A stretch of DNA of 64,000 nt from Syntrophorhabdaceae bacterium (GTDB lineage Bacteria > Desulfobacterota > Syntrophorhabdia > Syntrophorhabdales > Syntrophorhabdaceae). Where the stretch lies: NCBI GenBank assembly GCA_036504895.1, contig DASXUJ010000065.1:22273-86272 (forward strand), written 5' to 3'. The notes below the pieces were generated by a model, which worked only from the letters and a program-made list of their open reading frames with translations, had not been told where the DNA came from and searched no databases. This document shows, one piece after another, positions 43,010-52,440 of this stretch (the first letter of the stretch is position 1; every line of letters begins with the position of its first letter). Both the position numbers and the translations under genes were made by a program.

Positions 43010-44191
43010 TCAATTATCGCTCGCGCCCGACCCTATTTTATGAACGTGGTAATGGGGAATGGCCTTGATGAAAAAGATCGCTGCCGCAATGAGAATCAAG
43101 GACGAGCTGTAGATATAAATATCCGCCAGTTTCATCTTATCCGACATGAATCCCACGAGGAGTGCTCCCGCGCCTATGCCGAGATCATAGGAGACGAAGT
43201 AGGTAGAATTGGCCGCACCCCGCTCGGCCTGTCCCACGAGATTGTTTACCTTGGCCTGCCCTGTGGGCATGAGGGTCCCGAACCCGAAGCCCGCGACCAT
43301 TCCCGCCAGGAGGAATTGTACCTGGCTCCCTGCCAGGCCCAGCCAAATCATACCGGCGGCGATGAGGGTGAGACCGATCGTCACCAGGAGCAGCACATAC
43401 CCCTTGTCGAAGAGCTTTCCCAGAAAGAAGCGGGAGAGCATGATGGAGAGCGCAAAATAGAGGAAGAATGAAGTGATGTTGGTAAATCCCTTTTCCAGGG
43501 CATAGATGCTCACAAAGACGATGAGAGCGCCGTAGACGACCATGACGAAGAACATTGCCAAAGAGACGGGCATGGCTTTCGTGTGAAAAAGGCCGGCAAA
43601 AGAAAATTTTTTTCTCACGGCTTTTTTATAGCGGATCCTCACGCCGAGGGCGCATAGGAAGGAAAAGAGGGAAATGGCCAGGATAGAAAGGAACATGACG
43701 GTCGATCCGTGGCCGGTAAGGAGCTTGAGGCCGACCAGGGGGCCGATCATCATGGCAAGGGATATGGTCAGGCCGAAGATGCCGATTCCCTCCCCTCTTC
43801 TTCCGGCAGGAAGAAGGTCTGCAACGATCGTCGCCGCCGAGGAGGTGAAGACCCCGAAGGCCGCACCGTGGGCAAGGCGGAGCAGAAGCATCCCCGCCAC
43901 GGTCGTGGCAAACAAATATGAGCCGAAGATAAGGGTCATGAAGAAGAGGGATATGAGCAATATGGCCAACCGGTGGTAATTGTCCATAAAATAACCGGAG
44001 AAGGGCCGGATGATTATGGCCGATATGGAGAAGGCCGCCACCGCAAGCCCCACGTCTCCCTGACTGAAATGGAGGCTCTTCGTGAGGTAGACGGGTAGCG
44101 TGGGAAGGAGCGCGTAAAAGGCGGACGCCAGGGCCAGGTTCGTAAGAAGCATAGCGCCGAATTCTTTGGACCATAATTTCGCCTTGTTCAT
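43010..44191 (-). CDS. Major facilitator superfamily transporter
   Basis: 393 aa with twelve membrane helices. The family loop between helices 2 and 3 reads FSGYFMDNYHRLAILL, and LPAGRRGEGIGIFGLTISLA and QAKVNNLVGQAERGAANSTYF are typical of MFS drug or sugar exporters (YfcJ/arabinose-efflux-like group). The substrate is unknown. It converges on the histidine kinase gene with 15 bp between the stops, and is divergent from hgcA. Confidence 0.9.
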   Translation of the reverse strand: MNKAKLWSKEFGAMLLTNLALASAFYALLPTLPVYLTKSLHFSQGDVGLAVAAFSISAIIIRPFSGYFMDNYHRLAILLISLFFMTLIFGSYLFATTVAGMLLLRLAHGAAFGVFTSSAATIVADLLPAGRRGEGIGIFGLTISLAMMIGPLVGLKLLTGHGSTVMFLSILAISLFSFLCALGVRIRYKKAVRKKFSFAGLFHTKAMPVSLAMFFVMVVYGALIVFVSIYALEKGFTNITSFFLYFALSIMLSRFFLGKLFDKGYVLLLVTIGLTLIAAGMIWLGLAGSQVQFLLAGMVAGFGFGTLMPTGQAKVNNLVGQAERGAANSTYFVSYDLGIGAGALLVGFMSDKMKLADIYIYSSSLILIAAAIFFIKAIPHYHVHKIGSGASDN

Positions 44192-44297
44192 ACCCCCCCT
44201 TTGGCCGGAAGCGCAGGTTACTCCATCGCAGGCTCACATTCTACCACCCCGTCAATCAAATTCAAAGAACATCCGGCTGGATAACCGGGTCATGTGG

Positions 44298-44306
44298 TGC
44301 TATAAT
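44298..44306 (+). promoter_or_regulatory. Extended -10 promoter upstream of hgcA
   Basis: TGCTATAAT is a perfect extended -10 element (TGnTATAAT). The -35 is poor, as extended -10 promoters allow. The leader would be about 95 nt to GTG 44408. Confidence 0.6.
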
Positions 44307-44407
44307 TACATGATAGGCCATTCATGGATAATACCGAAATAAATACGGGCGACCTCATCACCCTCCAGGCGCCTGCTCCCTGCTGAGGGGGCTCTCCCGC
44401 GGCTCAG

Positions 44408-45454
44408 GTGAGCCCTCCGCGCGTCGATCAATCCTTTGTGCACGGGGTCATCGAGACACCGGCCGGCCCTGTACCCCGGGTTTATTCCTTCCTCACGAGA
44501 GATGACAGGCTCGGCACGATCAAAGTCCGTCTCGGAATCGGGAGAATGAGCTATACGGTCGATCCCGGCCTTTACGCGCTGCGTGATCCGTTGCCTGACG
44601 ATCCCGTCTTCGTGACCGCAAATTATAAATTGAGCTTCGATAAGCTGAGAGAAGCCCTTTCGGGGCGCAACGGCTGGATTCTGGTCCTCGATACCAAAGG
44701 CATAAATGTCTGGTGCGCCGCAGGCAAGGGCACCTTCGGGACCGAGGAGCTTCTCCTCAGGATATCGGCATGCCGTCTCGGCGAGATCGTCAATCACCGC
44801 ACCCTTATCCTCCCCCAGCTTTCCGCGCCGGGTGTGGCAGCCTTCGAGGTGAAAAGACGTTCCGGCTTCAGCGCGCTCTGGGGACCGGTGGAAGCCGACC
44901 ATATTCCGGCATTCCTCGATTCAGGCCTTAAAGCGACCCCCGCCATGAGAATTAAGCACTTTCCCATTGCGGAGAGACTCGTCCTGGTGCCTGTCGAGCT
45001 CATGGGGGCAATAAAAATAGGAATCCCCATCCTCTTCGCCTTCTTCTTGATCAGCTTTTTTCTCTCGGGCATTTCCCTTCATGCCGCGATTCAAAGTGGT
45101 CTCAACGCCCTCCTCGCCCTCTTTCTGGGCACGATGGCAGGCGCGGTCTGCACCCCTTTATTTCTCCCATGGCTCCCGGGGAAGTCCTTCGCCGCAAAGG
45201 GGGTTTTACCCGGTATCGCGGGCTCCCTCCTCTTTTTCCTGGTGTGCGGTAATAGTGCCCCCGCGCTCGAAATCTATGCATGGCTCCTCCTGATCCCGGC
45301 GATATCGACATACTGGGCCATGAATTTTACCGGCTCTTCCACCTTTACCTCCCTTTCGGGAGTGAGGAAAGAGATGGCCCGGGCCGTACCCCTCCAGGTC
45401 GCCTGCGGGATTGTGGGTATAGTCCTATGGTTTTCGTCATTTCTTGCCTATTGA
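44408..45454 (+). CDS. hgcA: HgcA, corrinoid protein of mercury methylation
   Basis: 348 aa from GTG 44408 (in-frame TGA 44384; the GAGGGGG site is 16 nt away, so the start is tentative). The cap-helix motif NVWCAAGK (residues 100-107, Cys 103) is the defining HgcA signature, within WILVLDTKGINVWCAAGKGT. The N-terminal corrinoid domain also has GTIKVRLGIGRMSYTVDPGL and ILPQLSAPGVAAFEVK. The C-terminal half has five membrane helices (about 197-347). HgcA transfers a methyl group from its corrinoid to Hg(II); its normal role may lie in one-carbon metabolism. hgcB follows with an 8-nt gap. Confidence 0.95.
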   Translation: MSPPRVDQSFVHGVIETPAGPVPRVYSFLTRDDRLGTIKVRLGIGRMSYTVDPGLYALRDPLPDDPVFVTANYKLSFDKLREALSGRNGWILVLDTKGINVWCAAGKGTFGTEELLLRISACRLGEIVNHRTLILPQLSAPGVAAFEVKRRSGFSALWGPVEADHIPAFLDSGLKATPAMRIKHFPIAERLVLVPVELMGAIKIGIPILFAFFLISFFLSGISLHAAIQSGLNALLALFLGTMAGAVCTPLFLPWLPGKSFAAKGVLPGIAGSLLFFLVCGNSAPALEIYAWLLLIPAISTYWAMNFTGSSTFTSLSGVRKEMARAVPLQVACGIVGIVLWFSSFLAY

Positions 45455-45461
45455 GGATGAT

Positions 45462-45776
45462 ATGAAAGATCTCACCTATCTCAGGAATGTGGTAACCCTG
45501 GCCCTCACCCCCGACAAATGCAAGGGCTGCGGAACCTGCCTTGTCGTCTGCCCCAGGGCAGTCTTCGCCATGCCGAATGGCAAAGCCGAGATCGCCAACC
45601 GTGACGCCTGCATAGAATGCGGTGCATGCGTGAAAAACTGTTCCTTCGGCGCAATCACGGTAAAAGTAGGTGTCGGCTGCGCCGCCGCGGTGATCAATTC
45701 CTTCCTCGGAAGAAAAGGCTCCTGCTGCTGCACCCTCCCCGAAGACGACCCCTCATGCGGTCCGGGCTGCTGCTGA
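45462..45776 (+). CDS. hgcB: HgcB, ferredoxin of mercury methylation
   Basis: 104 aa from ATG 45462, with TTGAGGAT 4 nt upstream overlapping the end of hgcA. Two [4Fe-4S] motifs: CKGCGTCLVVC (20-30) and CIECGACVKNC (50-60), the latter being the conserved HgcB CMECGAC-type motif. A further Cys follows near 73, and the C-terminus carries a cysteine-rich tail (SCCCT...CGPGCC), the paired cysteines thought to bind Hg(II). HgcB re-reduces the HgcA corrinoid and may hand over mercury. Confidence 0.95.
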   Translation: MKDLTYLRNVVTLALTPDKCKGCGTCLVVCPRAVFAMPNGKAEIANRDACIECGACVKNCSFGAITVKVGVGCAAAVINSFLGRKGSCCCTLPEDDPSCGPGCC

Positions 45777-46035
45777 ATTGCGCAAAGGACAAACATAATG
45801 AAGGAAGGGCTCTTTCCTATTTCCCTCAGCTGAAAACATCCATGGCACCTATGCCATCCCCCGCCCCCATTACCCCCTTCTAGCACCCCTATGGCCGATT
45901 CCTTTTGCTTTTTACGGCCGATTGTGGTAGTATTTACCCTAAGTTTTATCACTGCCCCGCCAGCGGAAACTTGAAATTGCATCTAAGCTGTCCTATTGTG
46001 ATCTTAACGGAAAAAGGAGATAAGAATACCCACCT

Positions 46036-47622
46036 ATGGACCCATTGAAATTTGAAGAACTCAATTTATCGAAAGAAATGATGAAAGCCATTGAAAACAT
46101 GGGCTTTGAGGAAGCTACGCCCATTCAGTCCGAGGCCATTCCCCTCATACTTCAGGGGAAGGACGTGATCGGCCAGGCCCAGACGGGCACCGGCAAGACC
46201 GTGGCCTTCGGCATTCCAATCCTGGAAATGATCCAGCCGAAGAACCGGAAGCCCCAGGCCATCATCCTCTGCCCTACCCGGGAGCTTGCCATCCAGGTAG
46301 CGGAAGAATTCAAGAAGCTCTCGAAATACAAAAAAGACGTTCAGGTCCTCCCAATTTACGGAGGACAGCCCATTGACCGTCAGATATTCGCCCTCAAGAA
46401 AGGCGTCCAGATCATCATCGGCACGCCCGGGCGTACCATAGACCACATCAACCGGGGGAACCTCAAGCTGGACGAGGTAAAGGTGGTAGTCCTCGATGAA
46501 GCCGACGAGATGCTCGACATGGGTTTTATCGACGACATCGAAACCATTCTCAAGGAGACTCCCAAGGAGCGGCAGACCCTGCTCTTCTCCGCCACCATGC
46601 CGAAACCGATCCTCGACCTCACCAAGAGGTACCAGAGAGATCCCCAGCACGCCAAGGTGGTCCACAAGCAACTGACCGTCCCGAACGTGGAGCAGATATA
46701 CTTCGAAGTCAGGGAGAGCATGAAGCTCGAAGCCCTCTCCCGTCTCATCGATATGTACGACCTCAAACTCTCTCTCGTCTTCTGCAATACCAAGCGGAAG
46801 GTGGACGAGGTGGTGGCGAACCTCCAGGTCCGGGGATACCTCGCCGACGGGCTTCACGGCGATATGACCCAGGCCCAGAGGGACCGTACCATGGGGAAGT
46901 TCCGGAGCAACGCCTTCGAGATCCTCGTTGCCACTGACGTTGCCGCGAGAGGAATCGACGTGGAGGACATCGAGGCGGTCTTCAACTACGACCTCCCCCA
47001 GAACGAAGAATATTACGTGCACCGCATCGGAAGGACCGCCCGGATGGGAAAAGCGGGCAAGGCCTTCACTTTCGCGGTAGGGAAGGAAGTCTACAAGCTT
47101 CGGGAGATCCAGTCTTATGCGAATGTAAAGATAGAGCGCCAGAAGGTGCCTTCCCTTACGGACGTGGAAGAGATAAGGCTCAATGCCTTTCTCGATAAGG
47201 TAAAGGAGATGGTCGAACAAGGCGGGCTCGAACATTACACCAACCTCGTGGAACGCCTCGTGGTCCAGGACTTTGCGGCGGTGGACGTCGCGGCCGCCCT
47301 GCTCAAGCTGAGTCTCGGAGCGGATGGATCGTCAGGCCATTCGGGAGATGTCGAGGAAATCCCGGAATTTCATACCAAGGAAGAGATGGCGCGGCTCTAT
47401 GTGAGTATCGGCCGCAATCAGCGGATCGATGTGAAAGACGTGTTGGGCGCTATCGCGGGAGAAACCGGTATACCTGGAAAACGGATAGGCAAAATAGAGG
47501 TCTACGACAAGTACACCTTCGTTGACGTGCCGAAAAAATTTGCCGAAGACGTCATTGCCATCATGAACAACAAGCAGATCAAAGGGCTCAAAATCAACGT
47601 GGATTTGGCAAACAAGAAATAG
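46036..47622 (+). CDS. deaD: DEAD-box RNA helicase (DeaD/CsdA-like)
   Basis: 528 aa. Q motif (GFEEATPIQSEAIP), motif I AQTGTGKT, PTRELA, GTPGRTIDH, VLDEADEMLDMGF, FSATMP, then the second RecA domain with FCNTKRK, DVAARGIDVE and YVHRIGRTARMG. The C-terminal DbpA-type RNA-binding domain (ARLYVSIGRNQRIDVKDVL onward) resembles DeaD and DbpA. It unwinds structured RNA in ribosome assembly or cold adaptation. The best ribosome site (AAAAAGGAG) is unusually far, 16 nt, from ATG 46036. Confidence 0.95.
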   Translation: MDPLKFEELNLSKEMMKAIENMGFEEATPIQSEAIPLILQGKDVIGQAQTGTGKTVAFGIPILEMIQPKNRKPQAIILCPTRELAIQVAEEFKKLSKYKKDVQVLPIYGGQPIDRQIFALKKGVQIIIGTPGRTIDHINRGNLKLDEVKVVVLDEADEMLDMGFIDDIETILKETPKERQTLLFSATMPKPILDLTKRYQRDPQHAKVVHKQLTVPNVEQIYFEVRESMKLEALSRLIDMYDLKLSLVFCNTKRKVDEVVANLQVRGYLADGLHGDMTQAQRDRTMGKFRSNAFEILVATDVAARGIDVEDIEAVFNYDLPQNEEYYVHRIGRTARMGKAGKAFTFAVGKEVYKLREIQSYANVKIERQKVPSLTDVEEIRLNAFLDKVKEMVEQGGLEHYTNLVERLVVQDFAAVDVAAALLKLSLGADGSSGHSGDVEEIPEFHTKEEMARLYVSIGRNQRIDVKDVLGAIAGETGIPGKRIGKIEVYDKYTFVDVPKKFAEDVIAIMNNKQIKGLKINVDLANKK

Positions 47623-47649
47623 TTCACCTCTCAACCTGCGTCAGGATTA

Positions 47650-49176
47650 TTGCGTATGCTGCTTGAGATGCATTGCCATAGTTCGGAATTCTCGACGTGC
47701 AGCCATGTGAAGGCCCTTGACCTCATCGCTATGATGGTTCGCAAGGGCCTCCAGGGGCTCGTCATCACGGACCATCACCACCTCTGGAAAGATGAAGACC
47801 TGAAAGACCTCGCCCGGGCAGCCGGCGTGCCCGGATATTTCGTCGTCCTCTCGGGGCAGGAGGTCTCTACCGCCGATTTTGGGGACGTGCTTGTCTACGG
47901 CGCTGATGAGACAATATCCAAAGGGACGCGTCTGCCCGAGATCAGGTCCCGGTATCCCCGGGCAGCCCTTGTCTTCGCCCATCCCTATCGGAACGGAAGA
48001 GCGCCCAACGATCAGGAACTCACCAACCCTGCCTTTAACGGTATCGAAATATTCAGCTCCAATCATTCGGTGGCCGAGAATGCAAGGGGGCTACGGGATT
48101 GGCACCGCCTGAAATTTACCGCCCTCGCGGGCACGGACACCCATGCAGGCAGCTACGCAGGGCTCTATCCCACCCTCTTCGACCATCCCGTAGTGACGGC
48201 AGAGGAGCTCGCCCGGGAGATCGTCAGCGGACGGTGCAGGCCCCTGGTGAAAGAAATCCCCAAGGAAGGCGCCAATACGCAAGTGGAAGAAATCACCATA
48301 GGCACGAAAGGAGAGGACGAGAGCAGGGAGCGGATCATTATCAAGCGACTGCGGGACACGTCGAAATGGCTCCGGGCGGAGCGCTCCTTCTATATCGTCG
48401 AGGAGCTGTCGCGTCACGGGTTCAATGAAGGGCCCTATCGCATCGCCAAATTTATCGACGGCGACCATGAAGATAAAGTCCTGATCGAACAAGGGCTCAA
48501 GGGAAATTCACTGTTCGAGAAGCTTGTCCAATCGGACACGGAAGAAAGGCGCGATTTTCTCCGTCTTTCCGCGCAATGGCTGGCGAAGCTCCACAACCTG
48601 AAGCTCCGGATCACGGCGCCCGGTGAATTCCTGGAAGTCGAGTCCAGGCGCCTCGCGCGGTATGTGGATGGCTTCGCGACGGAGCACCATACCTATACGA
48701 GGAGGATCGCGGAGATCACCGAGGCCGTCGGAAAATGGGAGAAAACCCTCTACGCGGACAAGGAGGAATACCTCGTTCAGGGCCACGGAGATTATCACCC
48801 AAAAAATATTTACATCGGCCAGGATAAAAAGGGCAGGCGCGAGACGCTTTACGCGGCGGCCATTGATTTCGACAGCTCCTACTGCCTGCCCCCTGCCTTC
48901 GACGTGGGCGACTTTGTCGCCCAGTACCGGAACCAGTTTCAGGATTACCCGGAAATCCGTGCTTCGGCTCCCGAGGAGCTCTTTCTCGACGCCTACCTGG
49001 CCACCGCGGATGAGCGGCCTCCCGATTTCCTCCTTCAGGTGGAGCTCTTCCGCGCCCGTGCGGGGCTCAGTATCGCCTATTACCTGGTAAAGCTGGGGCT
49101 CGGGGATAGTGAAAACCTCTGGCGGCTGCTCGTGGAGACGGAACAAACCCTCGTACAATCAGGGTTTATGGTCTGA
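47650..49176 (+). CDS. PHP-domain phosphoesterase fused to APH-type kinase
   Basis: 508 aa. The N-terminal PHP domain (about 1-205) has complete metal-binding motifs: EMHCHSSEFS, ITDHHHL, FAHPYR and AGTDTHAG. The C-terminal domain (about 215-505) is an aminoglycoside-phosphotransferase/choline-kinase fold with IIIKRLRDTSKWLRAER (nucleotide-binding Lys region), HGDYHPKNI (catalytic Asp and Asn) and AIDFDSS (metal Asp). Both sites look active. It follows deaD by 27 nt. The substrate is unknown; the pair of activities suggests that one phosphate group is added and another removed. Confidence 0.88.
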   Translation: MRMLLEMHCHSSEFSTCSHVKALDLIAMMVRKGLQGLVITDHHHLWKDEDLKDLARAAGVPGYFVVLSGQEVSTADFGDVLVYGADETISKGTRLPEIRSRYPRAALVFAHPYRNGRAPNDQELTNPAFNGIEIFSSNHSVAENARGLRDWHRLKFTALAGTDTHAGSYAGLYPTLFDHPVVTAEELAREIVSGRCRPLVKEIPKEGANTQVEEITIGTKGEDESRERIIIKRLRDTSKWLRAERSFYIVEELSRHGFNEGPYRIAKFIDGDHEDKVLIEQGLKGNSLFEKLVQSDTEERRDFLRLSAQWLAKLHNLKLRITAPGEFLEVESRRLARYVDGFATEHHTYTRRIAEITEAVGKWEKTLYADKEEYLVQGHGDYHPKNIYIGQDKKGRRETLYAAAIDFDSSYCLPPAFDVGDFVAQYRNQFQDYPEIRASAPEELFLDAYLATADERPPDFLLQVELFRARAGLSIAYYLVKLGLGDSENLWRLLVETEQTLVQSGFMV

Positions 49177-49872
49177 ACCGAGGAGCTTCCGAAAACGTAG
49201 TGCATCCTCCGGCCCTTCCGGCGCCTCCTCATGCTTGAAAAAGACAAATCCCTTTTCCCATCCCGTCGACTGAATACGCTTCGTCCAGGAAGAGAGAACG
49301 TGGTCCCCATAGCGCGCACGGCGCAGGCGCAGGTACCCCCATTTTGCGGTGGTGATGATCTCACGAGCGGGATTCTCGTCGGAATCGATGGTGCAGTAAC
49401 TGCACCCATTTGCCCTGAGTAGGTCGAGGACCCGAGGGTCGGGCGCGGACGGGCTTTTAAAGCCGAAGGCGCATTCCACGCGCTCGGGCAGAAGACGAAG
49501 AAAATCCCCGAATACCACGGGGTCGATATGAAAATTCCTGGGGAATTGAAAGAGTACCGGCCCCAGCCTCTGACCCAGGACGGAAAGGGTTTTGAAAAGA
49601 TAGGCCGTTTCTTCCTCCACCATTCTCAGCCGTTTCAGGTGGGTAATGATCTGAGGCGCCTTAAAGGTGAAGATGAAATCCTCGGGCACCTGCTCCGCCC
49701 ACGAGAGAAGGACACGCTCAATAGGCATGCGGTAATACGTGTTATTGATCTCGACTGCGTTAAACAGGCCCGAATAAAAGCCGAGCATTTTTCCTGCGGG
49801 AATTTCGGGAGGGTAAAATTGTCCCTTCCATGCCTTATATCCATAGCCGCTTGCACCAACGTAGAGCCTCAT
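49159..49872 (-). CDS. DUF72/YecE-family protein
   Basis: 237 aa, TIM-barrel DUF72 protein: RLYVGASGYGYKAWKGQFYP at the N-terminus, VEINNTYYRMP, FIFTFKAPQIITH and LGPVLFQFPRNF. The family is common in bacteria with no proven activity. It shares ATGA with the ligase gene upstream, so it is the last gene of the NHEJ operon, and its 3' end overlaps that of the PHP-kinase gene by 18 bp. Confidence 0.9.
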   Translation of the reverse strand: MRLYVGASGYGYKAWKGQFYPPEIPAGKMLGFYSGLFNAVEINNTYYRMPIERVLLSWAEQVPEDFIFTFKAPQIITHLKRLRMVEEETAYLFKTLSVLGQRLGPVLFQFPRNFHIDPVVFGDFLRLLPERVECAFGFKSPSAPDPRVLDLLRANGCSYCTIDSDENPAREIITTAKWGYLRLRRARYGDHVLSSWTKRIQSTGWEKGFVFFKHEEAPEGPEDALRFRKLLGSDHKP

Positions 49873-51542
49873 ACCTTCTCTTCCGGTTCATCTTCGGGCG
49901 TTATCGGTATTTCCGGCGTCCCTTCCGGCGTCCCTTCCGGCGCCACCGGTATTTCCCGCACCACTTCGCGGGCGGGCTTATCCTCCCGGAGCCGCAGAAA
50001 TACCGGCTGCCTCATATAGCCTTCATTGGTCCAGCCGTGGAACGTGACTTCCGCCACCAGCTCCGGCTTTACCCATGTGACGGGCATGTTGGTCCTGGGT
50101 TTTTCGGAGAGGGGACATGCTTCCTGGACCAGGGGATCGAGTCTTCCCCTCATCTCCCGGAGGGTCTTCGTATCGAACCCTCCTCCCGCATGGCCGATAA
50201 AGACGAGTTTATCTCCCTCGTATACCCCGAGGACAAGGGCTCCGAGATTCTTTCTCATCCCCCGCGGCTCGGTAAACCCGGCAATCACCGCATCTTCAGT
50301 GAGGCGAGCCTTTACTTTGAGCCATTGTTTACTCCTCCTGCCCTGGATGTACATGCTCCGTGAATCCTTGGCCATCATCCCTTCAATCCCTTTCTCTTTT
50401 ATGAGGCCGAAGAAGAGCACGCCCTCTTCCTTTACGTGGTCGCTGAACCTTAATCTCGGGTCCGGGGGGAGAATCTTCTTCAGGATCTCCTTCCGCTTGA
50501 GCAGGGGCAGGCGGGTCAGGTCACGACCCTCGAAATAAAGGATATCGAATAGATAGTAGATGAGGTGACCCTTCCCCGTTTTCTGAAAGTCCTGGAGCAT
50601 CTGGAAATCGGGCCGTCCATCCTCGTCTACGGCCACCACCTCCCCGTCGAGAACCGCTTCAAATCTGAGCAGCTTAAGGGAATCGACGACAGGGGAGAAC
50701 TTCTTGCCCAAAGAGAGCAGGTTCCGGGAATAGAGGGAGACATTCCCTCCTTTAATTTCCGCAATGGCGCGGTATCCGTCCCATTTTATCTCGAAAAGCC
50801 AGTCCGGGTTGTTGAAGGGTTCCTTGATCAATGTGGCGAGCATGGGCTTGACGAGATGGGGCATGGGCCCGGCCGGTGCGCCCCTGAGAACGTCCCCTTC
50901 CTGTGTCTCCCTTGCGCGAATCTGGCTCACCTTCTTCCGGCGGAACGCCTCCTTCGGCGCCTCTCCCGAAATGTCTTCGAGGCTCCTGTGGGACTCCACG
51001 GAGAGATTGAGGCCCAAAATATCCTCCCCCGTTGCAAATCGGTCCTTCTTTTTGATGAGAAGCCACGAATTCCCGTCCTTTCCTGTCTTCACCAGGGCAA
51101 ACTCTCCACGCACCTTCTCCCCTTCCAGGACGAACTTGAAATCCCCTTTTTTCAGCCCTTCCCGAAGGAGCTTCTCCCCTTCTTCGGGCCCGACGGCCGA
51201 GGGGTGGTGATAGGTGCCTTTATCCCAGATGATCACGCTGCCCGCGCCGTAATTTCCTTCGGGTATCAATCCTTCGAAATCCTTATAATCGAAGGGATGG
51301 TCTTCCACCATGAGAGCGAGCCTTTTCACCTTCGGGTCGAGGGTCGGCCCCTTCGGTACGGCCCAGCTCTTGAGCACCCCTTCCAGCTCGAGCCTGAGGT
51401 CGTAATGGAGTGCCCGCGCCGCATGCTTATGGATGACGAAAATAAGGTGCTCTTTGGGGGGTTGATTGTCGGGCTTCGGCTCCGGGGTCTCGTCGAACTT
51501 CCGCTTTTTCTCGTAATCTTTAAGAGATCCCATATCAGACAT
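49869..51542 (-). CDS. ligD: LigD phosphoesterase and ATP-dependent DNA ligase domains
   Basis: 557 aa. The N-terminal phosphoesterase (PE) domain (about 25-190) has FVIHKHAARALHYDLRLELE and GNYGAGSVIIWDKG; the ligase domain (about 225-530) has the nucleotidyl-lysine motif FEIKWDGYRAIAE, DGEVVAVDEDGRPDF, and the OB part. The polymerase domain of typical LigD is absent and encoded by the next gene upstream. The last 25 residues are a low-complexity tail with PEGTPEGTPEIP repeats. It seals ends held by Ku in non-homologous end joining. It overlaps the polymerase gene by 8 bp. Confidence 0.93.
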   Translation of the reverse strand: MSDMGSLKDYEKKRKFDETPEPKPDNQPPKEHLIFVIHKHAARALHYDLRLELEGVLKSWAVPKGPTLDPKVKRLALMVEDHPFDYKDFEGLIPEGNYGAGSVIIWDKGTYHHPSAVGPEEGEKLLREGLKKGDFKFVLEGEKVRGEFALVKTGKDGNSWLLIKKKDRFATGEDILGLNLSVESHRSLEDISGEAPKEAFRRKKVSQIRARETQEGDVLRGAPAGPMPHLVKPMLATLIKEPFNNPDWLFEIKWDGYRAIAEIKGGNVSLYSRNLLSLGKKFSPVVDSLKLLRFEAVLDGEVVAVDEDGRPDFQMLQDFQKTGKGHLIYYLFDILYFEGRDLTRLPLLKRKEILKKILPPDPRLRFSDHVKEEGVLFFGLIKEKGIEGMMAKDSRSMYIQGRRSKQWLKVKARLTEDAVIAGFTEPRGMRKNLGALVLGVYEGDKLVFIGHAGGGFDTKTLREMRGRLDPLVQEACPLSEKPRTNMPVTWVKPELVAEVTFHGWTNEGYMRQPVFLRLREDKPAREVVREIPVAPEGTPEGTPEIPITPEDEPEEKV

Positions 51543-52440
51543 TGGGGAGTCTCTGGGTCCCGGAGATCATCGCCCGGAAGAGGTCGCCCGTCTTTTCAGC
51601 CCTGGCCAACGCCTCGGAATGGGTAATCTCGAGTTTTTCCCTGTTGCCTTTCTCCACCGCCTCTTCGAGCTCTTCCCACGTGAGGGGAAAGGATACGGTC
51701 GGTTTTTTCGCCGCCCGTAGTGAATAGATGCAGACCATAGTCTTCGATGCGTCATTCTGCGACCAGTTGATAAAGACTTTCTCCTTTCTATACTCCTTCG
51801 CCATCTTCGCGGTGATGAGGTCGGGGTAGTTTCGGGCGAGGATCTCCGCCACGCTTTTCGAGAAAAGCTTTGTATCGTCGAAGGTAGTCTCCGAACGGTC
51901 AAGTGGCACATAGACGTGAAGCCCTTTTCTGCCCGAAGTCTTTACCACGTTTTTCAGGCCGAGGCCAATGAGGAGATCCCTGATGATAAATCCGACCTTC
52001 GCGCAGTCGATAATATCGGCACCTTCGCCGGGATCGAGGTCAAAGACCACGGAATCGGGCGCCTCGGGGGCATCGGCCCTCGCCAGGGGGACATGGAGCT
52101 CGAGGGATGCGAGGTTCTCCACCCAGATGAGGGTATTGAGGTCGTTGGCGAGGCAGACGGTCATCCGCTCGCCTCCCTCGAGGGGGATCTCCCCGGTCGG
52201 GACCCAGGAGGGGCGATGGACGGGGCAGCGCTTCTCGAAAAAGGAATCCCCTTCCGCGCCGTCGGGATACCGTTTCAGGGTAAGGGCCCGGTCTTTGAGA
52301 TGGGGCAGCATGTAAGGAGAGATACGGAAGTAGTAATCGAGGACCTGGGCCTTGGTAAAGCCATAGGAGGGATAGAAGTCTTTGTCCAGGTTGGCGAGAG
52401 ATAATCTTTTCCCCGCCACGTCGGCAAATGTTTTACTCAC
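51535..52440 (-). CDS. LigD-type primase-polymerase (stand-alone)
   Basis: 301 aa from GTG 52440, overlapping the Ku stop (GTGA). Archaeo-eukaryotic primase fold of LigD-Pol: KDFYPSYGFTKAQVLDYYFR, DSVVFDLDPGEGADI with the catalytic DXD, KTSGRKGLHVYVPL, and VFINWSQNDASKTMVCIYS. It fills gaps at broken DNA ends with ribo- or deoxynucleotides. In most bacteria it is fused to the ligase; here it is a separate gene in the same operon. Confidence 0.93.
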   Translation of the reverse strand: MSKTFADVAGKRLSLANLDKDFYPSYGFTKAQVLDYYFRISPYMLPHLKDRALTLKRYPDGAEGDSFFEKRCPVHRPSWVPTGEIPLEGGERMTVCLANDLNTLIWVENLASLELHVPLARADAPEAPDSVVFDLDPGEGADIIDCAKVGFIIRDLLIGLGLKNVVKTSGRKGLHVYVPLDRSETTFDDTKLFSKSVAEILARNYPDLITAKMAKEYRKEKVFINWSQNDASKTMVCIYSLRAAKKPTVSFPLTWEELEEAVEKGNREKLEITHSEALARAEKTGDLFRAMISGTQRLPNV

